Source: Cutibacterium modestum
Lineage (GTDB): Bacteria > Actinomycetota > Actinomycetes > Propionibacteriales > Propionibacteriaceae
Assembly (NCBI RefSeq): GCF_008326345.1
Contig: NZ_BJEN01000001.1
Span: 496,001 to 560,000 of the forward strand
DNA length: 64,000 nucleotides
Direction of reading: 5' to 3'
In this document: positions 26,842-36,257 of the stretch, one piece after another
Layout: each line of letters starts with the position of its first letter
Position numbering within the stretch: the stretch's first letter is position 1
Program-made: the position numbers and the translations under genes
The notes under the pieces: generated by a model
Databases searched by the model: none
The model's input: only the letters and a program-made list of their open reading frames with translations
Told to the model about the DNA's origin: nothing

Positions 26842-27867
26842 TCAGAACCCCAACCGATTGAGGTATTTCGGGTCGGACTGCCAGTTCGGCAACACCTTGA
26901 CCTGGAGGTCTAAGTGGGTTGGTGTTCCCAACAGGGCCGCGATCTGTCGTCTGGCGTGGGTACGGACCTGCTTGATATGGGAACCATGGTGACCGATCAT
27001 GATGCCCTTCTGGGAATCACGTTCCACGATGAGGGATGCGTAGACGTCCAGTAGGGGATGATCGTCCGGCTGACCCTCTCGGAGCCCCATTTCCACGATC
27101 TCCACGGCCAGAGAGTGAGGAAGCTCCTCGCGCACGCCTTCAAGCGCTGCCTCACGGATCAGCTCGGCGACAAGGGTATCAGTCGGTTCGTCGGTCACCT
27201 CGCCGTCAGGATAGTAGGCCGGTCCTTCCGGTAGCAGAGAGACGATGGCGTCACGAACCTCGTCGACCTGCTCACCGGAAACAGCGGAGCACGGGATGAT
27301 TTCAGCGAATTCAATGCCGACCTCCTCCTGCAACTTGCCAATAGCGACCAGATGCTCAGCCATCCGCGCCTTGGACACAAGGTCGGACTTCGTTGCCAGA
27401 GCGATAAGCGTGGGACGCCGAGGAAAATCGGCGATCTGGGAGACAAGGTAGGTATCCCCTGGCCCGATCCGCTGGTTGGAGGGCAAACACACTCCAATGA
27501 CGTCGACCTGGGTCCAGGTGTCGAAGACCAGGTCGTTAAGTCGCTGGCCCAGCAGGGTGCGCGGCTTATGGAGACCGGGGGTGTCGATGACGACGATCTG
27601 GGACTTCTCGCCAGTAACTACGCCACGGATGACATGACGGGTGGTCTGGGGCTTCGAGGAGGCAATGGCGATTTTCGAGCCGACCAAGGCGTTCGTGAGG
27701 GTCGACTTACCGGCATTTGGGCGCCCGACGAAGCACACGAAGCCGGAGTGGAATCCGGCACGGGTAGATTCAGCCACCCTCGCGGCAACATAATCGACGA
27801 CGGAAATCTCCTCGTCATCGCCGTCCATGAGATCAGCCAGCGAGGGCATCTCGTCGTCACTCATCAT
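26842..27867 (-). CDS. era: GTPase Era
   Basis: Ribosome-assembly GTPase that binds the 3' end of 16S rRNA. 341 aa: a ~40-residue acidic N-terminal extension, then G1 GRPNAGKSTL, G2 SSKPQTTRHVIRGVV, G3 DTPGLHKPRTLLGQRL, G4 in ALATKSDLV, and a C-terminal KH domain ending around KGIMIGHHGSHIKQVRTHARRQIAALLG. GGAGG precedes the tandem ATGs. It overlaps the upstream corC-like gene by 11 bp and is the last gene of phoH-ybeY-corC-era. Confidence 0.95.
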   Translation of the reverse strand: MMSDDEMPSLADLMDGDDEEISVVDYVAARVAESTRAGFHSGFVCFVGRPNAGKSTLTNALVGSKIAIASSKPQTTRHVIRGVVTGEKSQIVVIDTPGLHKPRTLLGQRLNDLVFDTWTQVDVIGVCLPSNQRIGPGDTYLVSQIADFPRRPTLIALATKSDLVSKARMAEHLVAIGKLQEEVGIEFAEIIPCSAVSGEQVDEVRDAIVSLLPEGPAYYPDGEVTDEPTDTLVAELIREAALEGVREELPHSLAVEIVEMGLREGQPDDHPLLDVYASLIVERDSQKGIMIGHHGSHIKQVRTHARRQIAALLGTPTHLDLQVKVLPNWQSDPKYLNRLGF

Positions 27868-29158
27868 TATCCTCCTGTTCGGGGGTTGCCTCGGGAGCGC
27901 GCTTCACCAAGCAGGTATCCACCTGGTGACGTCGACCGGTCGCCTTCTCTGCGGTGATCTCTAGCCCCTCCCAGATGATGACAGATCCCGGGATGGGCAC
28001 GACGGACAGTTCCTTGGCCATAAGGCCACCAACCGTCTCGACGTCGTCATCGTCGACCTTAAGGTCAAACAGTTCTCCTAGGTCATCGACCGGCAAACGC
28101 GAGGAAATACGGAAGACACCATCTTTGATCTCTTCGGTAAGGGTCGGCTCGGCGTCGTATTCGTCAACAATCTCGCCAACGATCTCCTCGACAATGTCCT
28201 CGATCGTCACCAAGCCAGCCGTACCGCCAAACTCGTCGACGACAATGACGAGATGGTTGCGGTCTCGCTGCATTTCGTGCAGCACTTGGTCGACCGGTTT
28301 AGAGTCTGGGCAGAGCACAGCAGGCCGCATAATTGATTCGACGCTTTCGGTAGCATAACCGTCAGGATTGTCGAGCACTCGCCGAGAAAGGTCCTTGAGA
28401 TAGGCGATGCCACGGATGTCGTCGAAACCTTCGCCGACGACCGGAACCCGGGAGAAGCCAGATCGCAGGGCCAAGGTCAAGGCCTGACGCAGATTCTTAG
28501 TCCGGGGAATATAAACCACGTCGGTGCGCGGAACCATGACCTCCTTCGTGAGGGTGTCACCCAGCTCGAATACTGAGTGAATCATTTCCCGCTCGCCGGC
28601 CTCAATGAGGTCCGAGGCCTCGGCGTAGTCGACCATCTCGCGCAGCTCAGCCTCAGAAGTGAAGGGGCCCTCGGCGTATCCCTTGCCGGGAGTCAGGGCA
28701 TTGCCGATGAGAATTAGCAGGGCCGCGATGGGGCCGAGGACGTGGGCAAGCACTCCCCAGGGACGCGACCAAAAGGTGCAGATATTGGTGTCATGTTGGC
28801 GCCCCAAGGTGCGCGGAGCCACTCCCCATGTCAAGAAGTCAACGAGCACCATGATCGCCACGACGATGAACACCTGTTGCCAGAGCAGGTCGAAGTGGCT
28901 GAAAATAAGCAGCGCAACAAGTGCCGTCGCCGTCACCTCGGAAATAACCCTCACCAGCATCGCGGTATTGATGAAGGGTGCCGGGTCGGCAACCATGTCA
29001 AGCACCCGTTGATGAGCAGCCTTACCGTCGGCAGCAAGCTCCTCGGCCTTCGAATGGGACATGTGCTGAAGGGCCGTCTCCATAGCCACATTGAGACTTG
29101 CCAACACTGTGAAAACGAAGGCGATCGCCAGAACGAGCCATTCTTGCTGTGTCACCAC
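27857..29158 (-). CDS. CorC/HlyC-type membrane protein with CBS domains
   Basis: 433-aa protein: a DUF21/CNNM membrane domain with about four helices (LVLAIAFVFTVLASLNVAME, the VISEVTATALVALLIF segment, VFIVVAIMVLVDFLTW, VLAHVLGPIAALLILIG), then two CBS domains (MVPRTDVVYIPRTKNLRQAL; MRPAVLCPDSKPVDQVLHEM with VDEFGGTAGLVTIEDIVEEIVGEI), then a C-terminal CorC_HlyC domain. The family is linked to magnesium/cobalt efflux or homeostasis. The first CNNM helix has NVAMETALQHMSHSK instead of the common SAAETA pattern. GTG start; it overlaps ybeY by 7 bp. Confidence 0.88.
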   Translation of the reverse strand: MVTQQEWLVLAIAFVFTVLASLNVAMETALQHMSHSKAEELAADGKAAHQRVLDMVADPAPFINTAMLVRVISEVTATALVALLIFSHFDLLWQQVFIVVAIMVLVDFLTWGVAPRTLGRQHDTNICTFWSRPWGVLAHVLGPIAALLILIGNALTPGKGYAEGPFTSEAELREMVDYAEASDLIEAGEREMIHSVFELGDTLTKEVMVPRTDVVYIPRTKNLRQALTLALRSGFSRVPVVGEGFDDIRGIAYLKDLSRRVLDNPDGYATESVESIMRPAVLCPDSKPVDQVLHEMQRDRNHLVIVVDEFGGTAGLVTIEDIVEEIVGEIVDEYDAEPTLTEEIKDGVFRISSRLPVDDLGELFDLKVDDDDVETVGGLMAKELSVVPIPGSVIIWEGLEITAEKATGRRHQVDTCLVKRAPEATPEQEDNDE

Positions 29159-29619
29159 TGACCTGTCTGTTCTCGATGATCATCCCATGCCGCGATGATT
29201 TCGTCATTGAGTCCGAACATGACGCGCTTCTCTTCGGGTTCGGCATGGTCGTGGCCGAGCAGGTGCAACAATCCGTGGATGAGGAGGTATTCCGCCTCCC
29301 CATCGGGGGTGCGACCGTTCTCAGCGGCTTGCCGAGCTGTAACTGTCGGACACAGCACGATGTCACCGAGTAGCCCGGAGGGCGGGTCCTCGCGGTCGAC
29401 GGGAGCACGCATCTCGTCCATCGGGAAGCTCAGGACGTCGGTCGGCCCGGGAAGACCCATGAACTTTTCGTGGTAGGCCTCCATCGTTTGCTCGTCGATG
29501 AGGATGATCGATAGCTCCGACGAGGGGTGGATGCGCAACCAATCAAGGGCAAATGTCGCCAGACCGACGAGTCCCTCCTCATCGGCCGGGGAGCCAGACT
29601 CATTAGTGATGTCGATCAT
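29152..29619 (-). CDS. ybeY: endoribonuclease YbeY
   Basis: Zinc RNase for 16S rRNA 3'-end maturation and ribosome quality control, 155 aa. The metal motif H-x3-H-x5-H is seen as HGLLHLLGHDH near residue 120. Upstream are MEAYHEKFMGLPGPTDVLSFPMDE and GDIVLCPTVTARQA, typical of the family. It overlaps phoH by 4 bp and corC by 7 bp, so the operon is translationally coupled. Confidence 0.95.
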   Translation of the reverse strand: MIDITNESGSPADEEGLVGLATFALDWLRIHPSSELSIILIDEQTMEAYHEKFMGLPGPTDVLSFPMDEMRAPVDREDPPSGLLGDIVLCPTVTARQAAENGRTPDGEAEYLLIHGLLHLLGHDHAEPEEKRVMFGLNDEIIAAWDDHREQTGQW

Positions 29620-30644
29620 CGGGTCTTCCTGTTCTTGCGCGGATTTTTGGCGCCATACGGCTCGGTGACGATGTCGTAACGGTCGTAGGCGGCGACGATT
29701 TTGCCCACCAGACGGTGGCGGACAACATCGCGGCTGGTGAGGTTACAGAAAGCGATGTCGTCGATGCCGTCGAGGATGCCCTGCACTACTCGTAGCCCAG
29801 ACTTCACACCGGGGGGCAGATCGACCTGGGTGACGTCGCCAGTGACGACGATCTTTGAACCGAAACCGAGGCGAGTGAGAAACATCTTCATCTGCTGCGG
29901 TGAGGTGTTTTGGGCCTCATCCAAGATGACGAAGGCGTCATTGAGAGTGCGGCCCCGCATGTAGGCCAACGGTGCCACCTCAACAGTTCCGGCACTAAGA
30001 AGACGTGGCACAGTATCGGAGTCGACCATATCGTGTAGGGCATCGTAGAGCGGGCGCAAATAGGGGTCAATCTTCTCCGACAAGGTACCAGGTAAGTAAC
30101 CGATTTTCTCTCCCGCCTCAACGGCCGGACGAGTGAGGATAATCCGGCTCACCTGCTTGGTCTGGAGAGCTTGCATTGCTTTGGCCATTGCCAGATATGT
30201 CTTACCCGTGCCAGCCGGACCGAGGCCAAAGGTGACGGTGTTGGCGTCGATCGCGTCAACATACCGCTTCTGGTTCAGGGTTTTAGGACGAACTATCTTG
30301 CCGCGGTTTTTGAGGACGTCCGCCGTCATGACTTCGGCCGGGCCTTCTCCATTGCGGGTCATGGCCACGACCCGGTCGACATCATCGACGGACAGGCTCT
30401 GACCGGTACGGATGATCGTCATCATCTCCGACAGAATGTCGCCGGCATCGACCAGATCTGCGGGATGCCCCGCGAGGTGAATCTCATTACCGCGTACCAG
30501 AATATCGGCATCCAGGGCGTCCTCGAGACGTTTGAGGAATTCATCATTGGGCCCGACTAGGGTCACCATGGGAATCGATGTAGGCACCGCGACAACGCGC
30601 CGCGCCGCGCCTTCTTTGCCAGTATCGGTGTTGTGAGTCTGCAA
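29616..30644 (-). CDS. phoH: PhoH-like ATPase
   Basis: P-loop ATPase of the PhoH family, which has been linked to RNA metabolism; adjacent to ybeY as in many bacteria. About 342 aa. N-terminal KH-like segment (VGPNDEFLKRLEDALDADILVRGNEIHLAG), then Walker A FGLGPAGTGKTYLAMAKAMQAL, RIILTRPAVEAGEKIGYLPG, Walker B NDAFVILDEAQNTSPQQMKM and KIVVTGDVTQVDLP. The frame is open to 30785, but the first ~47 codons look unrelated. The TTG at 30644 is one guess; the exact start is unclear. First gene of its operon. Confidence 0.9.
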   Translation of the reverse strand: MQTHNTDTGKEGAARRVVAVPTSIPMVTLVGPNDEFLKRLEDALDADILVRGNEIHLAGHPADLVDAGDILSEMMTIIRTGQSLSVDDVDRVVAMTRNGEGPAEVMTADVLKNRGKIVRPKTLNQKRYVDAIDANTVTFGLGPAGTGKTYLAMAKAMQALQTKQVSRIILTRPAVEAGEKIGYLPGTLSEKIDPYLRPLYDALHDMVDSDTVPRLLSAGTVEVAPLAYMRGRTLNDAFVILDEAQNTSPQQMKMFLTRLGFGSKIVVTGDVTQVDLPPGVKSGLRVVQGILDGIDDIAFCNLTSRDVVRHRLVGKIVAAYDRYDIVTEPYGAKNPRKNRKTR

Positions 30645-30754
30645 AGTTGTGGTCAGGGTTCTCTCCGGTGTGACGGGAATGTGTACCCTCCTACTGTAGA
30701 CGTAGCCAACGACGGCGCAGCGCGCTGGCAGGTGCAGCGTGCCAGGAGGTAGTG

Positions 30755-31876
30755 ATGGGACGGGGCTGGCTCGACGATGCGGCATTCACCCTGGGTACTG
30801 AATTGTCATTGGACAAGGTACTTCGCGAAGGGGTGCGCACCAGCGTGGCCCGGTGCTGGGTGGATGGTTCTACGACGGCCTCTTCGGGCGCGCGAATGGT
30901 TGTGGCGAAATGTTTCCGATCAACATCGATGGCGCACAATTCCGGCGGACTGGGGATTGTCCGGGAGGTAGCTGGTTTGGGCTGTCTGCCGGAGGCACCG
31001 CGGCTATACGCCGCCGACCTCGATCTAGGCGTAGTGGTCATGGAGAATGTGCCGGGGACGACCTTAGAAACGATCTTGGCCGGCAACGACCCCTCAGCTG
31101 CTCTCACTGCCGCTGAGATGTGGGGACGGGCGATGGCGTCTGTTATGGCGGCATCGATGCGGGAGGCGTCTGATCGGCAGGTAAGCAACGAGGTCATCCC
31201 AGCGTTCCAGGATGCCGTCCGTTGCCTTGACCCACGGACGCGCTCGGCGGGTGGCCCAGCCTCACCCCGTCTGCCAGGGAGGGGCCTACAGAAAATGTGC
31301 GCGGCACTAGAGATCGAGGTACCCGATGATGCGGAGCTCGAATTGTTTGAGTTACTGCGCGGGACCGACGGGGCCGAGGTCGTCACCCAAGCTGACCCGA
31401 GCCCCGGCAATGTGCTCGTCGCCGACGATAAAGCCAGATTTGTCGACTACGAAGCGACCTCCGTTCACCATCCGGCAGTTGACGTCGTCAACCTAATCAT
31501 GCCGTGGAGCAGTTGTGATGGGCTCGTTGGAGTCCCCGCAGAGTTCGTTGACGCCGTCCGCGAAGAATTCCTGAGCGGGTCTCGTTATGCAGGTTCCTGG
31601 TTGTCCGATGAACCGATGATCGGTCTGGCAGGTACGGCCGCCACCCTTCAACTCACCGAGCTGTCTTTGGACTCTCTTCGTCGACACCATCTGAATCAAC
31701 GGGGCGACATGGCTAAGAGTGCGATGGTGTACCGCTGGACATGGGCGGCAACACATGGAGTGCTGACACCTGTTACCGCGGATCTATGCGGGCGAATGGC
31801 GCATCGCGCAGTCCACGACTGGGGATGGCCCGAGCATCCGACTGTCGCGAACTGTTTCGCCCCGGTTCCGCTGTGA
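30755..31876 (+). CDS. phosphotransferase/kinase-like protein of unknown role
   Basis: About 373 aa, distantly like the aminoglycoside-phosphotransferase/choline-kinase fold. A nucleotide-binding-like N-lobe (MVVAKCFR, LGIVREVAGLGCLPEAPRLYAADLDLGVVVMENVPG) is followed by the catalytic loop QADPSPGNVLVADDKARFVDYE. Here Gln-Ala replaces the usual His-Gly of HGDxxxxN, while the catalytic Asp, Asn and the metal-binding Asp (VDYE) remain. The substrate cannot be guessed. The ATG at 30755 follows GGAGGT. It is divergent from phoH and ends at a strong hairpin. Confidence 0.65.
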   Translation: MGRGWLDDAAFTLGTELSLDKVLREGVRTSVARCWVDGSTTASSGARMVVAKCFRSTSMAHNSGGLGIVREVAGLGCLPEAPRLYAADLDLGVVVMENVPGTTLETILAGNDPSAALTAAEMWGRAMASVMAASMREASDRQVSNEVIPAFQDAVRCLDPRTRSAGGPASPRLPGRGLQKMCAALEIEVPDDAELELFELLRGTDGAEVVTQADPSPGNVLVADDKARFVDYEATSVHHPAVDVVNLIMPWSSCDGLVGVPAEFVDAVREEFLSGSRYAGSWLSDEPMIGLAGTAATLQLTELSLDSLRRHHLNQRGDMAKSAMVYRWTWAATHGVLTPVTADLCGRMAHRAVHDWGWPEHPTVANCFAPVPL

Positions 31877-31883
31877 CCTCCTT

Positions 31884-31933
31884 AAGGTCCAGTCGATTTG
31901 ACCGTGAGTACATGGTCAAATCGACTGGACCTT
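31884..31933. terminator. perfect 20-bp inverted repeat between convergent genes
   Basis: AAGGTCCAGTCGATTTGACC and its exact reverse complement flank a 10-nt loop. It starts 7 bp after the kinase-like gene and ends 17 bp before the stop of the convergent peptidase. No U-tract follows; probably a bidirectional terminator. Confidence 0.75.
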
Positions 31934-31950
31934 CGCCCGCCATCCCTCAA

Positions 31951-32959
31951 TCATCGCCAGGCGAACTCGTCACACACCTTCACCAGTTCGGAGGCAATCA
32001 ACGGCTCGAACGCAGAGTGACCTGCCATCACGATTCGCAGGTCGACGCTCGGCAGAACCCGCGATAAATCGACAGCCGTGATGTCAGGGCAGCACATGTC
32101 GTAGCGGCCCTGGACGATAACCATCGGGATGTCGGCCAGCTTGTGGGCGTTACGCAGCAGCTGTCCCTCGACCATGAACCCGTGATTGACGAAGTAGTGG
32201 TTCTCAATGCGGGCGAAGGCCAGTGCGAAGTTCGGATCCGAGAACTCCTCAACGTGAGACGGATCGAAGGACAACGAGGTTGTCGCACCCTCCCACGTCG
32301 TCCAGGCCACCGCAGCGGGACCGTGGACGCCGGGATTGTCATCCCAAAGCAGGTCGTAGTAGGCGGCGATGTTGTCGCGAGAGAAGTCATACCCAGCACG
32401 GCGCAACGGCTCACAGAACTTGTCCCATAATTCAGGGAAGACCTCGGAGGCACCGAAGTTGTAGTACCAGTCCAACTCCTGTTCACGCAGGGTAAAGATG
32501 CCGCGAAGCACAAGTTCAGTTACACGATCAGGGTGGGTCTCGGCGTAGGCCAACGACAGGCAGGATCCCCATGATCCGCCAAAGACCTGCCAGCGCTCAA
32601 TGCCGAGCAGCTCCCGGATCGTCTCGAGGTCCTCAACAAGTTTCCACGTCGTGTTGGTAGCTATCTCGCCTGGTGTTCGGGCCTGAGAAATGTGCGGGGT
32701 CGACGAACCGCAACCCCGCTGATCCAAGACAACAATACGGTAGGCATCGGGGTTAAAAAAAGCGACGTCGCTCGGTACCACCACCGCCGCCAGGGCCACC
32801 ATGGAGGAAGACTACTGGTTTGCCATCAGGGTTGCCGCACTGCTCGACGTAGAGCTGCTGGCCGTCACCCACGTCCACCATTCGGGTGTCGTAGGGTTCG
32901 ATCGGCGGATAGAGATCCCGCTGCGGGGTGATGTCCAACTCCGAGGTGGCAAGGGTCAC
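31951..32959 (-). pseudogene. pip: proline iminopeptidase, frameshifted
   Basis: Alpha/beta-hydrolase that removes N-terminal proline (S33). The N-terminal frame from the ATG at 32959 (YPPIEPYDTRMVDVGDGQQLYVEQCGNP ... VFLHGGPGGG) stops after RRRFF. The body continues in another frame as FFNPDAYRIVVLDQRGCGSSTP, with nucleophile GGSWGSCLSLAYAE, Asp in VQGRYDMCCP and His in MAGHSAFEP. Removing one base from the run of seven A/T at 32755-32761 restores ~335 aa, a normal length. Contingency switching, recent loss or a sequencing error are all possible. Confidence 0.85.
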
Positions 32960-33023
32960 GGAAACCTCCTGTGGTCATAGTCGTCACCTCGATGATATGC
33001 GCCAACACAGTTACCATTTCGCC

Positions 33024-33749
33024 GTGACGTCAGACTCCACCAGCCACAAATTATCTGCGACAGTTCGCCCTGCGTATGCCGATCGAGGGTCGGGACATTA
33101 CGACATCCTGCTCACCCTCATGTGTGTGGTAGTCATCCTGTCGAATATCGGCGGTTCGAAGGGGGTGCAGCTCGGTCCCATCACTACCGACGGCGGCTTC
33201 TTCCTGTTCCCGCTGGCCTACGTCATGGGAGACATCACCACCGAGATCTACGGGATTAAGGCCGCGCGCCGCGCAATCATCATGGGGTTTATCTGCGCAA
33301 TTCTCTCCGTGCTGTGTTTCTGGGCCATCATCGCCCTCCCCGGATTCACCGACTCCTACTCGGTGTCCCATGACGCCGCCCTCGAGATAGCGCTCGGTCC
33401 GCTGTGGCAGATGGTGCTTGCCGGAGTATGCGGATTCCTCGCCGGGCAGTTCACGAATTCAGTCATCATGGTTCGGCTCAAGGCCAAGTGGCTGGAGCGC
33501 GGTTTGGTCGGTCGATTGATGGGGTCCACCGGTGCCGGTGAAGCCGTCGACACTATCATCTTCTGCGCCATTGCCGCCCCGGTTGTCGGGATCAGTAGTT
33601 TCGGCCAGTGGTGCAACTACGCCTTCTTCGGGTTCCTGTGGAAGACCCTCGCTGAGTACGCCTGCGTCCCCATCACGACCCGGGTTATTGCCTGGATCAA
33701 GAAGCATGAGCCGAGCTATCAGGAAAAACTGACCCATCAAGAGGGCTAG
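33024..33749 (+). CDS. yhhQ: queuosine precursor transporter (YhhQ family)
   Basis: About 241 aa with six hydrophobic segments. Family marks are ILLTLMCVVVILSNIGGSKG, FFLFPLAYVMGDITTEIYGIKAAR, the long VLCFWAIIALPG helix, and LMGSTGAGEAVDTIIFCAIA. This family imports queuosine precursors (queuine/preQ0/preQ1) in other bacteria. The window also carries tgt at 38380-39630, the enzyme that would use the import. The start is uncertain: GTG 33024 is used; ATG 32997 is possible. It is divergent from pip. Confidence 0.85.
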   Translation: MTSDSTSHKLSATVRPAYADRGSGHYDILLTLMCVVVILSNIGGSKGVQLGPITTDGGFFLFPLAYVMGDITTEIYGIKAARRAIIMGFICAILSVLCFWAIIALPGFTDSYSVSHDAALEIALGPLWQMVLAGVCGFLAGQFTNSVIMVRLKAKWLERGLVGRLMGSTGAGEAVDTIIFCAIAAPVVGISSFGQWCNYAFFGFLWKTLAEYACVPITTRVIAWIKKHEPSYQEKLTHQEG

Positions 33750-33937
33750 CCCTTTCCATGGTCTGACGGAATCACAGAGGTGGTTGCGAAGCCACGCCAC
33801 AGCAGCCGGGGACGGGCAGACCCTTAGCGGAACTATTTCTGGTGCAGCGCTGTCATTCAACTACCGAGGTTTTCTGTTCGTTCCTGTCAAAGAACATCGA
33901 TAGCAGCGTCACCATCACCGCTCAGATCGGAGAGGGG

Positions 33938-35197
33938 CTAGGCAACCGACTCGTCCTGACGCCATGCCTTTCGCAAGCTGACGCGACCCCCGGTCTGCAG
34001 GATGGAGCGTCGATAGATCCTCTCCCCCACCAACACGGCTCCCACCGTGAAGCCAATCGTCACTAGGATCGAGAGGACCGGCTCCCACCATGCGGCATTT
34101 CCAATTGACATCCGTAGCGGCATCCATACCACCGAGGCTATCGGCACGTAGCTACCGACACGGCCACTAATACCGTCCAGGTTCGACATCGAGAACACCA
34201 CCCAGGCGTACACCGCCATGATGAGGTACATCACCGGTGATGCTGTTACCTGAACATCCTCGGTACGGGATGCCAAGGCACCGGCTGCCGCAAAAAGACT
34301 GGCCAAGGCGACGAAGCCCACCAGGAAGAACACCAGAAACCACATCACCGACCACGACAGCGCTGCAGTAACGAAGTATGACCACGACGAAAACGACAGT
34401 GCGAGCAATCCTCCTGCACAGATGATGATGAGTTCCCCAAAAGCTAACACCGTGTTGCCCACGAGCTTGCCAAAGAGCAGATGCCGGGCACGCATCGCTG
34501 TCAATAGGATTTCCACGATTCGCGACTGCTTCTCCTCAACAACGGACCCAGCAATCACGTACCCAAACTGCACCGCCAGCACCATAAACAACACTCCGGT
34601 GACCATTCCCACCACCGGTGCGATCACTGAGTGGTCCTTCCCATCGGCCTTGATCTGACCGGTCTTCAGCGACATTCTTGAGGTGAGAGATTTCGGGTCA
34701 ATACCGGCAGCCTTGGCGCTGTCTGCCACGACAGTCGAAGCAACGGCCGACGACATTGCTCGGGTCGCGGACTCACGATCTGAGGGGGTGTCGACGTATC
34801 CGTCGAGGCGCCACTGACCACCCTTGCGGTACAAGTAGACGAGGTCGTCGTCCTGTTGCAGTCTCTGACGGGCCTCAGCCTGATTGGCCACCCGGACCGC
34901 CTCGACGGTGTCCGACGCCCCCTGCGATGACAAGTCATGCTGGGCCGCCGAGACAACAGCGGCCGCACGGTCATCTGTCACTATGACTCGGTTATGGTCG
35001 GATCCCGAATCGAACAGGGACGACAGCAAGGGCGCCCCTATGATGATCACCAGGGTGATGAGCATCGAAATGACAAATCCTTTGTCGCGCAACTTCACAT
35101 CAATTTCGCGTGCAGCAACAGTGCGCCACGCTGATGCCGAGCGAGTCTTGAACGCCGGGGTTGTCCTGAATGTGGATTTGGGCATGGGATTAGTCAT
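33938..35197 (-). CDS. ABC-2 type exporter permease (NatB-like)
   Basis: 419-aa permease. One helix near the N terminus (FVISMLITLVIIIGAPLLSSLF), a large external domain (~70-205), then at least five helices including VIAPVVGMVTGVLFMVLAVQFGYVIAG, the NTVLAFGELIIICAGGLLAL region and FLVFFLVGFVALASLFAAAG. The motif VVEEKQSRIVEILLTAMRARHLLFGKLVGN is typical of NatB/YhaP permeases. It overlaps the ATPase gene by 4 bp and forms an operon with it and a two-component system. Substrate unknown; sodium or drug export is usual for the group. Confidence 0.85.
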   Translation of the reverse strand: MTNPMPKSTFRTTPAFKTRSASAWRTVAAREIDVKLRDKGFVISMLITLVIIIGAPLLSSLFDSGSDHNRVIVTDDRAAAVVSAAQHDLSSQGASDTVEAVRVANQAEARQRLQQDDDLVYLYRKGGQWRLDGYVDTPSDRESATRAMSSAVASTVVADSAKAAGIDPKSLTSRMSLKTGQIKADGKDHSVIAPVVGMVTGVLFMVLAVQFGYVIAGSVVEEKQSRIVEILLTAMRARHLLFGKLVGNTVLAFGELIIICAGGLLALSFSSWSYFVTAALSWSVMWFLVFFLVGFVALASLFAAAGALASRTEDVQVTASPVMYLIMAVYAWVVFSMSNLDGISGRVGSYVPIASVVWMPLRMSIGNAAWWEPVLSILVTIGFTVGAVLVGERIYRRSILQTGGRVSLRKAWRQDESVA

Positions 35198-36147
35198 GAC
35201 TGGGCCACCTCTCGGTAGATCTCGCCCAGGCTAGGGCGAATACGGGACAATTCGACGAGACCGCCGCGCTTCATCGTCTCGGAGACAATGAGGTCGAGGA
35301 GACGGCCAATCCGATTAGGCTCGTCGGTATCAGGCTGGTCGGAATGCGGGAATTCGATGATGGCTGTAGTGCCGTCGATGTCGATGGCGGTTAGCCCCGG
35401 CACCGACCGCAGCCAGCCCACATCACCACGACCTTCCACGCGGTATCGCAGCGGACCAACGTCACGCAATTCCTCGGTGGTGCCATTGGCCACCATCCGG
35501 CCATGGTGCAAGATCACCATGCGGTCACAGAGCCGATCGATGAGGTCGAGCTGGTGAGAGCTAAAGAGCACCGGAACCCCCCGCGCGGTCTGCTCACGCA
35601 GCACATTGGCCATGGCGTCGACGGCGACCGGGTCCAACCCCGAGAACGGCTCATCAAGGATAAGAGCAGCCGGTCTGGCCAGTAAGGACGCCGTCACCTG
35701 AACTCTTTGCTGGTTGCCCAAAGACAGCTTCTGCACCTGTTCGCGAGCACGATCAGCCAGACCGAACCTCTCCAGGTACTCCATCGCCTCAATGCGCGCG
35801 GCCTGCGCTGATTCTCCCTTGATTCGGGCCAGATAGACCAGTTGATCGATGACCGGCTGCTTGGGATACAGCCCTCTTTCCTCCGGCATGTAGCCGATAG
35901 CGCATCGGTGTGCAGCCGTGATCGGTTGCCCCGACCACGACACCCGCCCCGAAGTGGGCGAGAGTACCCCGACGATCATGCGCATCGTCGTCGTCTTGCC
36001 AGCGCCATTGGCTCCGACGAATCCCGTCATCTGGCCCGCCGGGATCTCAAAATCCAAATGATCGACGGCCACCAAATCCCCAAAGGTCCGGGTGAGTCCC
36101 TCGACCTGGATCGAGACGGGGTTTGCTAAGCCGGTGTCCTGTTCCAT
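35194..36147 (-). CDS. ABC transporter ATP-binding protein (NatA-like)
   Basis: 317-aa ATPase for the downstream permease. Walker A GFVGANGAGKTTTMRMIVG, Q-loop YMPEERGLYP, signature LSLGNQQRVQVTASLL, Walker B ALILDEPFSGLDP, H-loop FSSHQ, then a ~90-residue C-terminal domain. The EERGLYP pattern is typical of NatA/YhaQ proteins. The ATG at 36147 is chosen because AGGAG precedes it; earlier codons to 36249 do not look coding. Confidence 0.88.
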   Translation of the reverse strand: MEQDTGLANPVSIQVEGLTRTFGDLVAVDHLDFEIPAGQMTGFVGANGAGKTTTMRMIVGVLSPTSGRVSWSGQPITAAHRCAIGYMPEERGLYPKQPVIDQLVYLARIKGESAQAARIEAMEYLERFGLADRAREQVQKLSLGNQQRVQVTASLLARPAALILDEPFSGLDPVAVDAMANVLREQTARGVPVLFSSHQLDLIDRLCDRMVILHHGRMVANGTTEELRDVGPLRYRVEGRGDVGWLRSVPGLTAIDIDGTTAIIEFPHSDQPDTDEPNRIGRLLDLIVSETMKRGGLVELSRIRPSLGEIYREVAQS

Positions 36148-36257
36148 CACCTCTCCTACTGTGTCGACGCTCGTGTTGGACGCATACTTGAATTTCCCAA
36201 CCACATGACCATGACACTCGATCGGCAGCGACCGGCACACCGGCCGCACGACGGATT

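Noticed and set aside
33884-33899. GTTC-N8-GAAC inverted repeat as an SOS (LexA) box
   Set aside because: Actinobacterial SOS boxes are GAAC-N4-GTTC; orientation and spacing do not fit.
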